DNA of 19,246 nt from Desulfuromonas sp. (GCA_002869605.1 PKUI01000065.1:1-19246), one strand, 5' to 3'. Numbered from the stretch's first letter, positions 6,178 to 14,555 are shown. Notes: a model not told the origin generated them from the letters alone. Program-made: numbers and translations.

Positions 6178-7782
6178 ATGCCAGAAGATACCAGCAATCG
6201 CCTGATCAAACGTATCGAACGGCTCAACGCCATCGGCACGGACCTTTCAGCAGAACGGGACCACAACCGCCTGCTTGAGCATATCCTGCTCGGCGCCAAG
6301 GAACTGACCCGGGCCGACGGCGGCAGCCTCTACATCCTCGACGGTGACACGCTGCACTTCAAGCTGGTCCATACCACCTCTCTTAATCTGCACATGGGCG
6401 GCACCAGCGGCGCCCCCATCAAGTTCCCGCCAATTGCCCTGCATGAAGAGGACGGTACACCGCGGCGCCACATGGTGGTGACCCGGGCGGCCCTCGAAAA
6501 CAGCGTCATCAACATTCCCGACGCCTACGCCGACACCGACTTCGACCTCTCCGGCACCCACGCCTTCGATCGCAACACCGGGTATCATTCACACTCGTTT
6601 CTGGCGGTACCGATGCAGGATCACGAGGGACATATCATCGGCGTCCTGCAACTGCTTAACGCCACCGACGAATCGGGCAAGGTGACCCCCTTCTCACGCG
6701 AAGACGAATCGCTGGTGACATCCCTGGCCTCCCAGGCGGCGGTCACCCTGAATCGCCAGCACCTGATCGACGGGCTGCAGACCCTGCTTCAGTCGCTTAC
6801 CCGCCTGATCGCAAACGCCATCGACGACAAGTCACCGCATACGGCCGGGCACTGCCGGCGTGTCCCGGAAATCACCATGGCCCTGGCCCGGGCAGTGAAT
6901 GACGATAACGGTCCGGCCTTTGCCGACACCCACTTCAGCGACGTGGAGCTCGAAGAACTGGAGATGGCTGCCTGGCTGCACGACTGCGGCAAGATCACCA
7001 CCCCCGAATACGTCATCGAGAAACAGACCAAGCTCGAATCTATCTTCGACCGCATCGAACTGGTCGACACCCGCCTGAAGTTGATGCAACTCGAGGCCAA
7101 AATTGAGAAAGAGGGGTGCTCGCCAAAGAGCCAGCACACTACCCCGCGGCCAAGCCGCGAAGAGCTCGAGGAAATCCGTGATTTTCTGTATCGCTGCAAC
7201 ACCGGCGGCGAATTTCTGCCCGAAAAGGATCGCCAACGTCTCGAGGAAATCGCCGCACTCACCATCACCCCCCCGGGCGAGGTGAAAGCAAGTCCGCTGC
7301 TGACGCAGGATGAACTCACCCACCTGTCAATCCCCAAAGGGACCTTAACCGACGAGGAGCGCGCCTTGATCAACAATCATGCCGCGGTCACCATGAAGAT
7401 GCTCACCGCCGTCCCTTTCCCCGACCACCTCAGCAAGGTGCCATTGATCGCCTGCAGCCACCACGAGCGGATGGACGGCAAGGGCTACCCGCAAGGCGTG
7501 CCCGCGGGGGAACTGCCGCTGCAGGCGCGCATCCTCGCCATCGCCGACATCTTCGAGGCCCTGACCGCAAGCGACCGCTGCTACCGGAAACCGATCTCCC
7601 TCTCCAAGACCCTTACCATCCTGACACACATGTGCAACGAGGGGCACATCGACCCCAAACTGTTTGAGCTGTTTCTGCACCACCGCATCTACCACGACTA
7701 CGCCGAAAAATTTCTCAAGCCGGACCAGATCGACGATGTCGACACCGCTTCACTCATCGCACTCCTGCAGGACCAGATCTGA
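6178..7782 (+). CDS. GAF-HD-GYP cyclic di-GMP phosphodiesterase
   Basis: A 534-residue cytosolic protein. A GAF sensor domain covers about residues 20-185, with the motif FLAVPMQDHEGHIIGVLQLLNA near 142-163. The HD-GYP domain begins near 215. The metal-binding HD is His268-Asp269 in AWLHDCGKI; HHERMDGKGYP (428-438) carries the GYP signature. HD-GYP proteins hydrolyse c-di-GMP. Between HD and HHE are ~158 residues against roughly 60 in compact domains. The extra ~95 residues are charged and coiled-coil-like, and the EYVIEKQTKLES(I)FDRI start is typical of a known GAF-HD-GYP subgroup. The start ATG has GAGGAGAGG directly upstream. The gene is 16 bases after selA, which is odd for a Sec pathway enzyme. 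A selenium or redox signal could act on the GAF domain, but that is speculation. Confidence 0.92.
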   Translation: MPEDTSNRLIKRIERLNAIGTDLSAERDHNRLLEHILLGAKELTRADGGSLYILDGDTLHFKLVHTTSLNLHMGGTSGAPIKFPPIALHEEDGTPRRHMVVTRAALENSVINIPDAYADTDFDLSGTHAFDRNTGYHSHSFLAVPMQDHEGHIIGVLQLLNATDESGKVTPFSREDESLVTSLASQAAVTLNRQHLIDGLQTLLQSLTRLIANAIDDKSPHTAGHCRRVPEITMALARAVNDDNGPAFADTHFSDVELEELEMAAWLHDCGKITTPEYVIEKQTKLESIFDRIELVDTRLKLMQLEAKIEKEGCSPKSQHTTPRPSREELEEIRDFLYRCNTGGEFLPEKDRQRLEEIAALTITPPGEVKASPLLTQDELTHLSIPKGTLTDEERALINNHAAVTMKMLTAVPFPDHLSKVPLIACSHHERMDGKGYPQGVPAGELPLQARILAIADIFEALTASDRCYRKPISLSKTLTILTHMCNEGHIDPKLFELFLHHRIYHDYAEKFLKPDQIDDVDTASLIALLQDQI

Positions 7783-7801
7783 AACGAAGACTCATCACCC
7801 G

Positions 7802-7830
7802 TTGACAGGATCTCCCGATCCGTTTATTAC
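7802..7830 (+). promoter_or_regulatory. sigma-70-type promoter upstream of the secreted Pro/Ala/Lys-rich gene
   Basis: A perfect TTGACA (7802-7807) and TATTAC (7825-7830) are separated by 17 bases. It stands 20 bases after the HD-GYP stop and ~100 bases before the ATG at 7930, so this gene is likely separate from the selA operon. Confidence 0.6.
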
Positions 7831-7929
7831 ATTCTCCAAACCAGACCAGGGGTTCAATCCAACCCGGCTCAGCTTCAGGTCGTCGGCAACACCTGGTGCG
7901 TGGCATATTCCGAACAGGAAGTATTTCAA

Positions 7930-8431
7930 ATGAACAAAATCATCGAAACGGTACATCTCTCTGTTGCACTTGCCGTCCTGGTCCCCGCTCTGCTGCTAAG
8001 CACACTCTCCGAAACCGCCGTCGCAGGCGAACCGATCGGCCGCGCCGAAACCTACGCCGAAACCTGTGAAAAACATCGCCGAACCCGTCAGCAAAACCAG
8101 CAACCCGGCGCCCAAAGACGAGGTGAAACCCGCGGCTGCGAAAAAACCTGCCCCCGCAGCGGCGCAGAGCGTGAAAAATCAGGAGACAAACAAGCCCCGT
8201 CCCGCTGACAGCGTCGCCCCGACTGACCAGAAAGCGCCTGTGACTGCGGTGCAGAAAAACGTAACAAAAAGCCCTGACGCCCAAAACAAACATGCTCCAC
8301 AACCGGCATCGTCCAGTACAGAAGCTCCACAAATCGTGCCACCCCTCGAAGCGGACGGCGAACAGCAGGCCCAACCGGAGGGAGCTGTGCCCGGGGAGAT
8401 CTCCCCGGGCATAGCTCCTGCCACCTCATAG
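7930..8431 (+). pseudogene. secreted Pro/Ala/Lys-rich protein, apparently frameshifted
   Basis: The frame from ATG 7930 (AGGAAG upstream) encodes a signal peptide (MNKIIETVHLSVALAVLVPA then LLLSTLSETAVAG) and then becomes unusual Arg/Gln-rich sequence ending at 8208. The +1 frame is open from 8000 to TAG 8431 and encodes a low-complexity Pro/Ala/Lys/Gln stretch (for example NPAPKDEVKPAAAKKPAPAA) typical of periplasm-spanning or TonB-like linkers. Reading GAA-CCT instead of GAA-ACC at 8047-8053, that is, removing one A of the AAA at 8048-8050, joins the two into ~166 residues. Either a one-base insertion has broken the gene, or the assembly has an error, or frameshifting occurs. No function is recognised. 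Confidence 0.6.
8382..8417. repeat. near-perfect 36-base palindrome without loop
   Basis: The two 18-base halves (GAGCTGTGCCCGGGGAGA and its partner) are complementary except a G-T pair (8387 with 8412). The centre is AGATCT at 8397-8402. It lies in the last codons of the secreted Pro/Ala/Lys-rich frame. There is no T-run, so a classic terminator is not supported. It could form a cruciform, a strong RNA hairpin or a protein-binding site. Confidence 0.85.
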
Positions 8432-8616
8432 AAGACGTCGGGGAAAACCATTGCAACCATGGGTCGTGTATCCATGCTGGTACGGCTTGCTCCACACCAT
8501 ACTTTCATGCTAGCTTGTGCCTCGTCCTGAAAGCTTATTACGCTTTGATTTCCGTAACTTAAGTATACGAATCGGGTACAGATCGAACGGTCTCCCCGTC
8601 CCAGGAGCAAACCCAC

Positions 8617-10533
8617 ATGGCAACCCTTCCCCCGGTTATCGTCGGCACAGCCGGCCACGTCGACCACGGCAAGACCGAACTGATCCGTGCCCTGACCGGG
8701 GTCGAGACCGACCGCCTGCGCGAGGAGAAGGAGCGCGGCATCTCCATCGACCTCGGCTTCGCTCCATTCCGCCTGCCGAGCGGCCGCCTAGCTGGCGTGG
8801 TCGATGTCCCCGGGCATGAACGCTTTATTCACAACATGCTCGCCGGAGTCGGCGGCATGGATCTGGTGCTGCTGGTGATCGATGTCATGGAAGGGGTCAT
8901 GCCCCAGACCCGTGAGCACCTGCAGATCCTCGAACTGCTCGGCATACAGCATGGCATCGTGGTGCTGACCAAGGTCGATCTCGCCGAGAGCAGTGACTGG
9001 GTCGACCTGGTCGAGGAGGAGGTGCGTGAAGAACTCGCCGGCACCTTCCTCGAAACCGCGCCCTGTTGCCGCGTCGCCTCGCCGAGCAAGCAGGGGATCC
9101 CCGAGCTGGTAAAAACCATCGAGGGCATTCTTAAGGCCTTCGAAGCGAAAGATGCCAGCGGCCCGTTGCGCCTACCGGTCGATCGTCATTTCAGCGTCGC
9201 CGGTTTCGGAACCGTGGTCACCGGCACGCTGCTTTCCGGCAGCATCCATCCCGGAGACACCATCGAGATCCTTCCCCCCGGCAAACAGCTCCGCGTCCGC
9301 GAGATACAGGTGCACGGCAAGAAGACCGACGGAGCCCAGGCGGGGCAACGTGTCGCTCTCAACATCGCCGGCCTGGAGCGTGATCAGATCAAGCGCGGCG
9401 CAGTGATCGGGACCCCGGGGATCTTCGAACAGACCGAACGCCTCGATGCCCGCCTCACTCTGCTCCCCGAAGCACCCCGTCCGCTGAAGTTCCGCGACCC
9501 GGTGCACTTCTACCTCGGCACCGCGCGGGTCGTCGGCCTGGTGGCGCTGCTCGACCGCGACCAGCTTGAACCGGGCGAGAGCGCCCTGGTCCAGATCCAC
9601 CTCGACCGTCCGCTGGTCGCGCATCGGCAGGACCGCTTCATCATCCGCTCCTATTCACCGATGACCACCATCGGTGGTGGACAGGTCATCGACCCGGCGC
9701 CGGTTAAGCATCGCCGCTTTCGCGACGACGTGCTGCAGGCCCTCGCCGACCTGGAGTCTGGGGAACGCTCCTTCCTGCTGCAGAAGATTGCCGCGCAGGG
9801 ATGTGTACGCACCAAGGACCTCGAAGGGGTCGCGGGGCTCGGCAGCGAACGGATACAGGACCATCTCGAAGCGCTCAGCACTAGCGGCACCCTGGTTGCG
9901 CTCGCCGACCAATGGACCACCACCGAGCAGGCCCGAGCATGGAGCAACGAACTATGTGAACGCGTGAAACGCTTCCATGCCGAACAGCCGCTGCAGCCCG
10001 GCATGCCCCATGCCACCCTCAAGGCAGTCCTCCCGGGCCAGCTCTCCGTCAAGGGGTTTGACGCCCTGCTCGCGCCGCTACTTGAAGAGAGCACCCTGGT
10101 CCGCCAGGACGACCTGATCGCCGCCGCGGGACACAGCGTCGAGCCGCCCGCCGAGATCAAGGCCGACATCGAGCGGCTCGCCACCGCCTATCGCGACACC
10201 GGCATGCAGGCCAACAACCGTCGAGAGATGTGCGAAAAGATCGGACTCCCGTTCGCCAAGACCGAACCGCTCTACACCTTCCTGCACAGTAACGGCACCC
10301 TGGTGCGCCTGAACGAGGAAATCTCCCTGCACCACGAGAGCTACGAGCGTGCCCTGGAGATCCTGCGCCAACACTTCGGCACCCAGGAGACGCTGACCCT
10401 GGCGGAGTTCCGCGACAAGATCGGCAGTGCGCGCAAGCAGACCCAGGCACTGCTCGAACATTTCGACGGCTTGAAATACACCATGCGTAAGGGAGACGCG
10501 CGGGTCGCCTGGAAACTGCCCAAGCCCGCGTGA
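8617..10533 (+). CDS. selB: selenocysteine-specific elongation factor
   Basis: SelB carries Sec-tRNA-Sec to the ribosome and binds the SECIS hairpin next to the UGA codon. The 638-residue protein has an EF-Tu-like GTPase domain with GHVDHGKT (13-20), DVPGHE (63-68) and TKVD (118-121), then translational beta-barrel domains (about 170-350) including [18 protein letters not shown]. The C-terminal half (about 370-638) is made of winged-helix repeats, the last with [23 protein letters not shown], which bind mRNA. The length is that of the family. AGGAG is about ten bases before the ATG. It is followed by a short hairpin and selD. Confidence 0.97.
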   Translation: MATLPPVIVGTAGHVDHGKTELIRALTGVETDRLREEKERGISIDLGFAPFRLPSGRLAGVVDVPGHERFIHNMLAGVGGMDLVLLVIDVMEGVMPQTREHLQILELLGIQHGIVVLTKVDLAESSDWVDLVEEEVREELAGTFLETAPCCRVASPSKQGIPELVKTIEGILKAFEAKDASGPLRLPVDRHFSVAGFGTVVTGTLLSGSIHPGDTIEILPPGKQLRVREIQVHGKKTDGAQAGQRVALNIAGLERDQIKRGAVIGTPGIFEQTERLDARLTLLPEAPRPLKFRDPVHFYLGTARVVGLVALLDRDQLEPGESALVQIHLDRPLVAHRQDRFIIRSYSPMTTIGGGQVIDPAPVKHRRFRDDVLQALADLESGERSFLLQKIAAQGCVRTKDLEGVAGLGSERIQDHLEALSTSGTLVALADQWTTTEQARAWSNELCERVKRFHAEQPLQPGMPHATLKAVLPGQLSVKGFDALLAPLLEESTLVRQDDLIAAAGHSVEPPAEIKADIERLATAYRDTGMQANNRREMCEKIGLPFAKTEPLYTFLHSNGTLVRLNEEISLHHESYERALEILRQHFGTQETLTLAEFRDKIGSARKQTQALLEHFDGLKYTMRKGDARVAWKLPKPA

Positions 10534-10557
10534 CGGCTACCCGTCAGAGCCGTTTTT
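10533..10557 (+). terminator. short terminator-like hairpin between selB and selD
   Basis: A 6-bp stem, ACGGCT (10533-10538) and AGCCGT (10548-10553), has a nine-base loop and then five T. It overlaps the selB stop. It is short, so it may attenuate rather than end transcription. Confidence 0.4.
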
Positions 10558-10579
10558 ACGAGAACATCGCGCGGCATTC

Positions 10580-10588
10580 TGCTATGCT
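10580..10588 (+). promoter_or_regulatory. candidate extended -10 promoter for selD
   Basis: TGCTATGCT is an extended -10 element 27 bases before the selD ATG and after the selB hairpin. No clear -35 is seen. Confidence 0.3.
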
Positions 10589-10614
10589 GAGCGAAACCCT
10601 TAAAGGCGAGGACC

Positions 10615-11655
10615 ATGAGCCACAAGAAAATCAAGCTGACCGGCATGTCCCGCACCAGCGGCTGAGCGGCCAAGCTGGCCCCCGGGCCTCTGGCGCAGGT
10701 TCTGCGTCAACTACCCGAATTTAACGACCCCAACCTGCTCTCGGCCGACATCCCGTTTGCCGATGCCGGCATTTACCGGCTGCAGGAGAACCTGGCGCTG
10801 GTCCAGTCGCTCGACTTCTTTACACCGGTGGTCAACGACCCGCTGAGCTACGGCAAAATTGCCGCGGCCAATGCGCTCTCCGACATCTACGCCATCGGCG
10901 CCCGGCCGGTAACTGCCCTGAACATCGTCGGATTCCCCCCGTGCCTCGACAAGTCGATTCTCACCGAAATCCTCACCGGCGGCGCGCTCAAGATCGCAGA
11001 GGCCGGGGCGGTACTGGCAGGTGGTCACACCGTCGACGACGACGAACCGAAGTACGGTCTGTCTGTTACCGGAGTCGTCGACCCGGCAGCCATGCTTACC
11101 ACTGCCGGTGCGCAGTCCGGAGACGTGCTGGTGTTGACCAAGCCGCTCGGAACCGGGATCTTGTCAACCGCGCTCAAAGGGGAAGTTCTTGCCGAACAGG
11201 AGATGAACGACGCCATCGAGGGTATGCAGACCCTGAACCGGGCTGCAGGGGAAGTGATGCTCGAGATCGGGGTACACGCCTGCACCGACATTACCGGCTT
11301 CGGGCTCCTTGGTCACGTCAGCGAACTGGCCGAAGCAAGCCAGGTACATCTCGAACTCGACGGGGGACGTCTGCCGACCTACGCGAAGGTTGACGAAATG
11401 ACCGCTATGGGGCTAATCCCGGAGGGGAGTTACAACAACCGCACCTACTACCTCTCAAGGGTGGAGAACGGAGTAACTCTTCCCGCAACGCTGCTCGATA
11501 TCCTGGCCGACCCCCAGACCTCGGGTGGCCTGCTGATTGCCCTGGAAAAAGACAAGGTTCCCGACCTGATGCGGAAGCTGCGTGAACGGAACGTGGAGGG
11601 CTGGATCGTCGGCCGGGTTACCGATGGTACGCCCGGCATGATCAAGATCCGCTAG
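10615..11655 (+). CDS. selD: selenide, water dikinase, Sec-containing
   Basis: SelD makes selenophosphate, the selenium donor for SelA. The reading frame is ATG 10615 to TAG 11655, 346 residues if the TGA at 10663-10665 is read as Sec17. The sequence around it is MSRTSG-Sec-AAKLAPGPL, which aligns with the E. coli active site GAGCGCK (Cys17 and Lys20); Sec17 replaces Cys and Lys20 is kept. Without readthrough the frame appears to start at 10828, which would cut off the catalytic residue. Other family motifs follow: LDFFTPVVNDP, AAANALSDIYAIG, LAGGHTVDDDEPKYGL, DITGFGLLGH and DPQTSGGLL. A hairpin like a bacterial SECIS lies 25 bases downstream of the TGA. Sec-containing SelD is known in some bacteria. 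GAGG precedes the ATG. Confidence 0.95.
10691..10709 (+). promoter_or_regulatory. candidate bacterial SECIS element in selD
   Basis: An 8-bp stem, TGGCGCAG (10691-10698) and CTGCGTCA (10702-10709), has the loop GTT at 10699-10701. The top, GCAGGTTCTGC, resembles the SECIS top GCAGGTCTGC of E. coli fdhF. The loop is 33 bases past the TGA. The motif type and position suit SelB recruitment; exact folding is not computed. Confidence 0.6.
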
Positions 11656-11714
11656 AGACGCCTCAAAACCCAACCCAAGGGAATAAAAAGTCACTCCATT
11701 TTGCCGCATTACCC

Positions 11715-12608
11715 TCAAAACTCATCGTAGCGCCAGCGGTTATGGAGCCAGAACCACTGCGCGGGGTTATCGCGCACAGCATCCTCGATAATATCGTTAC
11801 ATTGCTGGGTATGACCCATGATCGTTGCAGGGTCCGAAGTGGGTTCAAAGTAGATCTGTTCGCCAAAACTTGTCCGGTAACGCCCCTCTTCCGTACGCAG
11901 TGTAAAGCCCGGAACCACTGGCGCTCCTGACTTCATGGCCAACTGAACCAACATCGTCGTCGTCTTGGCCGGCCTCCCGAAGAAGTTGGCCTTGACCCCC
12001 TCCCTGTGGTGCTGGTCGAGCAACACACACACGACCTTCCCTTCTCCGAGAGCCTTGAATATGCGCCGGGCTCCCCGTTTCGCATCAATCATTTCAGCCC
12101 CGCCCTGTTCGCGATTTGCACGGATAAAGGCATCTATGTGAGGGTTCCTGATCTTTTTTGCAATAAAGGCGGTCGGGTAGCCGAGCCGAGGCAAGAAACA
12201 GGATCCCGCTTCCCAGTTCCCGAGGTGCCCGGTGAGTATGAGCACTCCTTTTCCGGCAGCATGCGCCTTCTCCAACCTTTCAAGGTGCTCAAATTCAAAA
12301 TGACGGGACAGGTCTTTTTCAGAATGAAAGCGCTTCATCTGAACAATGTCCATCATCAACACTCCTAGGTGCCTGAACATCGCCTTGATGCCCGACGCAA
12401 CAGCCTGCTCGGAAAGTTCAGGCATAGCTCTCTGCATGTTTTGTTTCGCTAACCTGCGTCGCCGTGGTAACGCGCCGTGGCATAATCGCCCAAGCTTGTC
12501 TCCCACGACCATTGCCCAGCGTCTCGGCAATAGATTAATTCCGGAGATCAAGCAGCGACACAGCAGATATTCAACCAGGTAGTTTAAACGCATGTTTTTC
12601 TTACCCAT
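11715..12608 (-). CDS. lipid A / phospholipid acyltransferase, LpxL (HtrB) family
   Basis: A 297-residue inner-membrane-associated acyltransferase of the LpxL/LpxM superfamily, which moves acyl chains from acyl-ACP to lipid A or other lipids. The HX4E catalytic motif is HLGNWE (His128, Glu133). A typical DQHHREGVKANFFG segment and a WFWLHNRWR C-terminus follow, and the N-terminus has a hydrophobic stretch. A longer frame begins at 12695, but ATG 12608 has a clear GGAGG five bases upstream and is the start used here. It is preceded by a GEMM riboswitch and terminator hairpin on the same strand, so its expression is probably controlled by c-di-GMP. It converges with selD; the 59 bases between contain no clear terminator. 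Confidence 0.85.
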   Translation of the reverse strand: MGKKNMRLNYLVEYLLCRCLISGINLLPRRWAMVVGDKLGRLCHGALPRRRRLAKQNMQRAMPELSEQAVASGIKAMFRHLGVLMMDIVQMKRFHSEKDLSRHFEFEHLERLEKAHAAGKGVLILTGHLGNWEAGSCFLPRLGYPTAFIAKKIRNPHIDAFIRANREQGGAEMIDAKRGARRIFKALGEGKVVCVLLDQHHREGVKANFFGRPAKTTTMLVQLAMKSGAPVVPGFTLRTEEGRYRTSFGEQIYFEPTSDPATIMGHTQQCNDIIEDAVRDNPAQWFWLHNRWRYDEF

Positions 12609-12644
12609 CACAGCCTCCGGAGACAAAAACTCAAGAGCAGATAC

Positions 12645-12673
12645 AAAAAGCCCATCTTCTACCGAAGATGGGC
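12645..12673 (-). terminator. riboswitch-linked terminator before the acyltransferase gene
   Basis: On the minus strand a 10-bp stem, GCCCATCTTC and GAAGATGGGC with a four-base loop, is followed by TTTTTG. It stands between the GEMM aptamer (12695-12780) and the acyltransferase ATG (12608), so it looks like the expression platform. It could also end transcripts coming from the MoxR operon. Confidence 0.85.
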
Positions 12674-12694
12674 CACAGGGATGACGGAGCAACA

Positions 12695-12780
12695 ACTTTA
12701 TTCGGCGGCCCGGCTACCCGCGAGGGGTCCGTGGCTTTGTGTCACCGGATTGCTCCAGCTTTGCCCTTATCGCAAAATAT
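12695..12780 (-). ncRNA. cyclic di-GMP-I (GEMM) riboswitch aptamer
   Basis: On the minus strand the sequence shows the conserved GEMM parts in order: AAGGGCAAAGC, a helix capped by the GNRA tetraloop GCAA in GGAGCAATCC, then GACACAAAGCC (consensus GACGCAAAGCC), a second helix CGGACCCC-loop-GGG, and TAGCCGGGCCGCCGAA (consensus ATAGCCGGGTTGCCGA). The first block keeps the G (GGGCAAA) seen in c-di-GMP sensors rather than the A of the cGAMP-sensing type. The order, spacing and tetraloop together are distinctive. It is followed by a terminator hairpin and the acyltransferase gene. Ligand choice is by family knowledge only. Confidence 0.88.
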
Positions 12781-12839
12781 CGTTTTATTATCGTTTAATT
12801 CAGACCATCTGTATACTTAGAAATAGCTAACAATCCTCC

Positions 12840-13244
12840 CTACAGGTCTCCGGTCAGCTCTTGCAGGGCATACAGCTTCGGATTGAGATCCCGCAGCGTC
12901 TCGGCGATATCTAGCAGCGCCTCGGCATCAAGCCCACACTCCTCGTCCCGCCCCTGAAACCAGTCGAAGCCCTTGGGCAGTTCGCTGTAGCGACCATCTC
13001 GCAACAACGAAGCGTCCACCAGATCGTTGACCCTCCCTTCGGCCTCCCACGGGTCACGATAGTTGAACTGGCGTGCCACCACATGCAGGCCCATGCCGTT
13101 GGGAAACCCCGCCTTGACCTCGAAGGAAAACTCGCGGGGCGCACCATAGCTCTCGGTCCGGCCCGAGCGTCCCATCACCTTGGCTCCACACTTTTCCAGT
13201 AACGCCTTGACCGATTCGACGGTCATCGGTTGGTTCGAATCCAC
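12840..13244 (-). CDS. unknown small protein in the MoxR-VWA operon
   Basis: A 134-residue protein starting at GTG 13244, with AAGGAG six bases upstream and 13 bases after the VWA gene's stop. Longer frames starting in the VWA gene are not supported by a ribosome site. The protein is acidic with helical and strand stretches, including a central FEVKAGFPNGMGLHVVARQFNYRDPWEAEGR-type region (about residues 40-70). No signal peptide or membrane segment is seen. I do not recognise a family. Tight spacing suggests it works with the AAA ATPase and the VWA protein. Confidence 0.85.
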   Translation of the reverse strand: MDSNQPMTVESVKALLEKCGAKVMGRSGRTESYGAPREFSFEVKAGFPNGMGLHVVARQFNYRDPWEAEGRVNDLVDASLLRDGRYSELPKGFDWFQGRDEECGLDAEALLDIAETLRDLNPKLYALQELTGDL

Positions 13245-13257
13245 TCTCTGCTCCTTT

Positions 13258-14436
13258 TCATGCTTCGAGGCGCAGCTCGACGCCCCAGGTAGCCGGTTTC
13301 CGGCCATCGGCGGTCAACACCCACAAGGTCGGAATCTCCATGCTCTCGGGAGCCTCGCCGTAGCCATCGGTGAGGTAGATGATCGCTGCGGGCCGCGGCT
13401 GCATCGCTGCCGCATGCTCAAACACCGGGCGCAGGTCGGTAAAGCCGCCACCGAGATAGACATCAAGCGTCTGCGGTGCACCGCGCAGGGTTTCGATTCT
13501 CTGGATACGGCTCCCCGAGTAGAGAATCGTCAGCAGGCTGTCACGCCCCCGGGCAATCTGCAACAGTTCCCTGGCAAACGCCTCGCGCAATTGCTGTTCA
13601 TTCGTCGAGTAGCTGCTGTCGACCGCCACTACCAGGTTCAGCCTCTGACGCTTGCGTATCCCCGGTGTATTCTGTCCAAAACGACGGTGCGGACGCTTCC
13701 AGGTCGAGCGCCGGCCGATGCGCCCCGCGGTCGCAACGAACTGCCTCAACACCTGCGGCCATGGGAGCGCGGGAGGCTGCAGCCAGCTCTCTACCAACGT
13801 CTGCAGATCGCCGGGCAGTTCGCCGTGACACTTCCTATGGGTATCGCGCACCAGGTTGCGCACCACCTCCTCGGCCAGCCGCTGCGGGGTGCTATCCGCT
13901 TCCTGCCAGACTCGGTGATCGTCGATGGCCTCCAAGGATGCGTCGTCATCCGGCCTGTCATTGTCGCCGGTGCCGACGTCCCCCGCTTCGCTGGGCGAGT
14001 CGTTTCCCACCCCCTCGCCGTGCAGGTTGCCGGTATCGAACGGCTGATGGATGACCCGGTAGTATTCTTCGGCGGCAAGCCCCGGCGGCAGCTTGAGCCG
14101 CTCCGGCTGCACGGCCTGCACCGGAAGACCAACGATGCCGGGGTTAACCGCCAGGTCGCATGCGAGATCCCAGTCGTTCGGCAGACGTCCGGCACGCCGC
14201 GTCGGGTGCAGGTGCAGGATATGTTTGAGGACATGTTCGAGCAGTGCCTGGCGCTCATCAGGAGAAAAGTCGAGCAGGCGCCCGGGGTTGATGCACAGGG
14301 TCGGCACCCCATCGCGGACCGTCACCCCCAACGCTTCGCTCGAAGCGCTCCGTCGACGACGGAAACCGAGCAGGAAATGTCCGTAAAACGGCCGCTCCTT
14401 GAGCAGGCGCACGACCGCATTTTCAAGTACGCGCAT
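13258..14436 (-). CDS. VWA / zincin-like (DUF2201) protein partner of MoxR
   Basis: A 392-residue protein. The N-terminal ~110 residues resemble the putative metallopeptidase part of DUF2201. The C-terminal part (about 265-392) is a von Willebrand A domain with an intact MIDAS: DSSYS (273-277), T333 in GGGFTDLRP and D357 in YLTDGYG. A polar acidic linker (about 140-170) lies between. Where zincins have HExxH this protein has HVLKH (68-72), lacking the catalytic Glu, so it may bind rather than cleave. Proteins of this type are commonly encoded next to MoxR ATPases and act as chaperone-like complexes. ATG 14436 has a GAAGG site 9 bases upstream. The 119 bases between this gene and the AAA gene hold no convincing gene. 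Confidence 0.85.
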   Translation of the reverse strand: MRVLENAVVRLLKERPFYGHFLLGFRRRRSASSEALGVTVRDGVPTLCINPGRLLDFSPDERQALLEHVLKHILHLHPTRRAGRLPNDWDLACDLAVNPGIVGLPVQAVQPERLKLPPGLAAEEYYRVIHQPFDTGNLHGEGVGNDSPSEAGDVGTGDNDRPDDDASLEAIDDHRVWQEADSTPQRLAEEVVRNLVRDTHRKCHGELPGDLQTLVESWLQPPALPWPQVLRQFVATAGRIGRRSTWKRPHRRFGQNTPGIRKRQRLNLVVAVDSSYSTNEQQLREAFARELLQIARGRDSLLTILYSGSRIQRIETLRGAPQTLDVYLGGGFTDLRPVFEHAAAMQPRPAAIIYLTDGYGEAPESMEIPTLWVLTADGRKPATWGVELRLEA

Positions 14437-14555
14437 CTAGGATTGCCTTCAAATGTTTCTCAGTTGCTACGGGGTTCGCAAAGGTATTGGATGCAAAGCG
14501 CCCGCAGTGACAAAAACCAGGGGAACGCAGCAGACGATGCCTTTGCGGATCCCGA

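Noticed and set aside
10828..11655. Shorter SelD starting after the UGA
   Set aside because: It would lack the catalytic residue and Lys20; the upstream frame is SelD-like through the TGA.
12609..12695. Upstream extension of the acyltransferase
   Set aside because: It would cross the riboswitch terminator; the GGAGG before 12608 marks the start.
12695..12780. cGAMP-specific (GEMM-Ib) riboswitch
   Set aside because: The GGGCAAA block keeps the G typical of c-di-GMP sensors; without probing this is a preference only.
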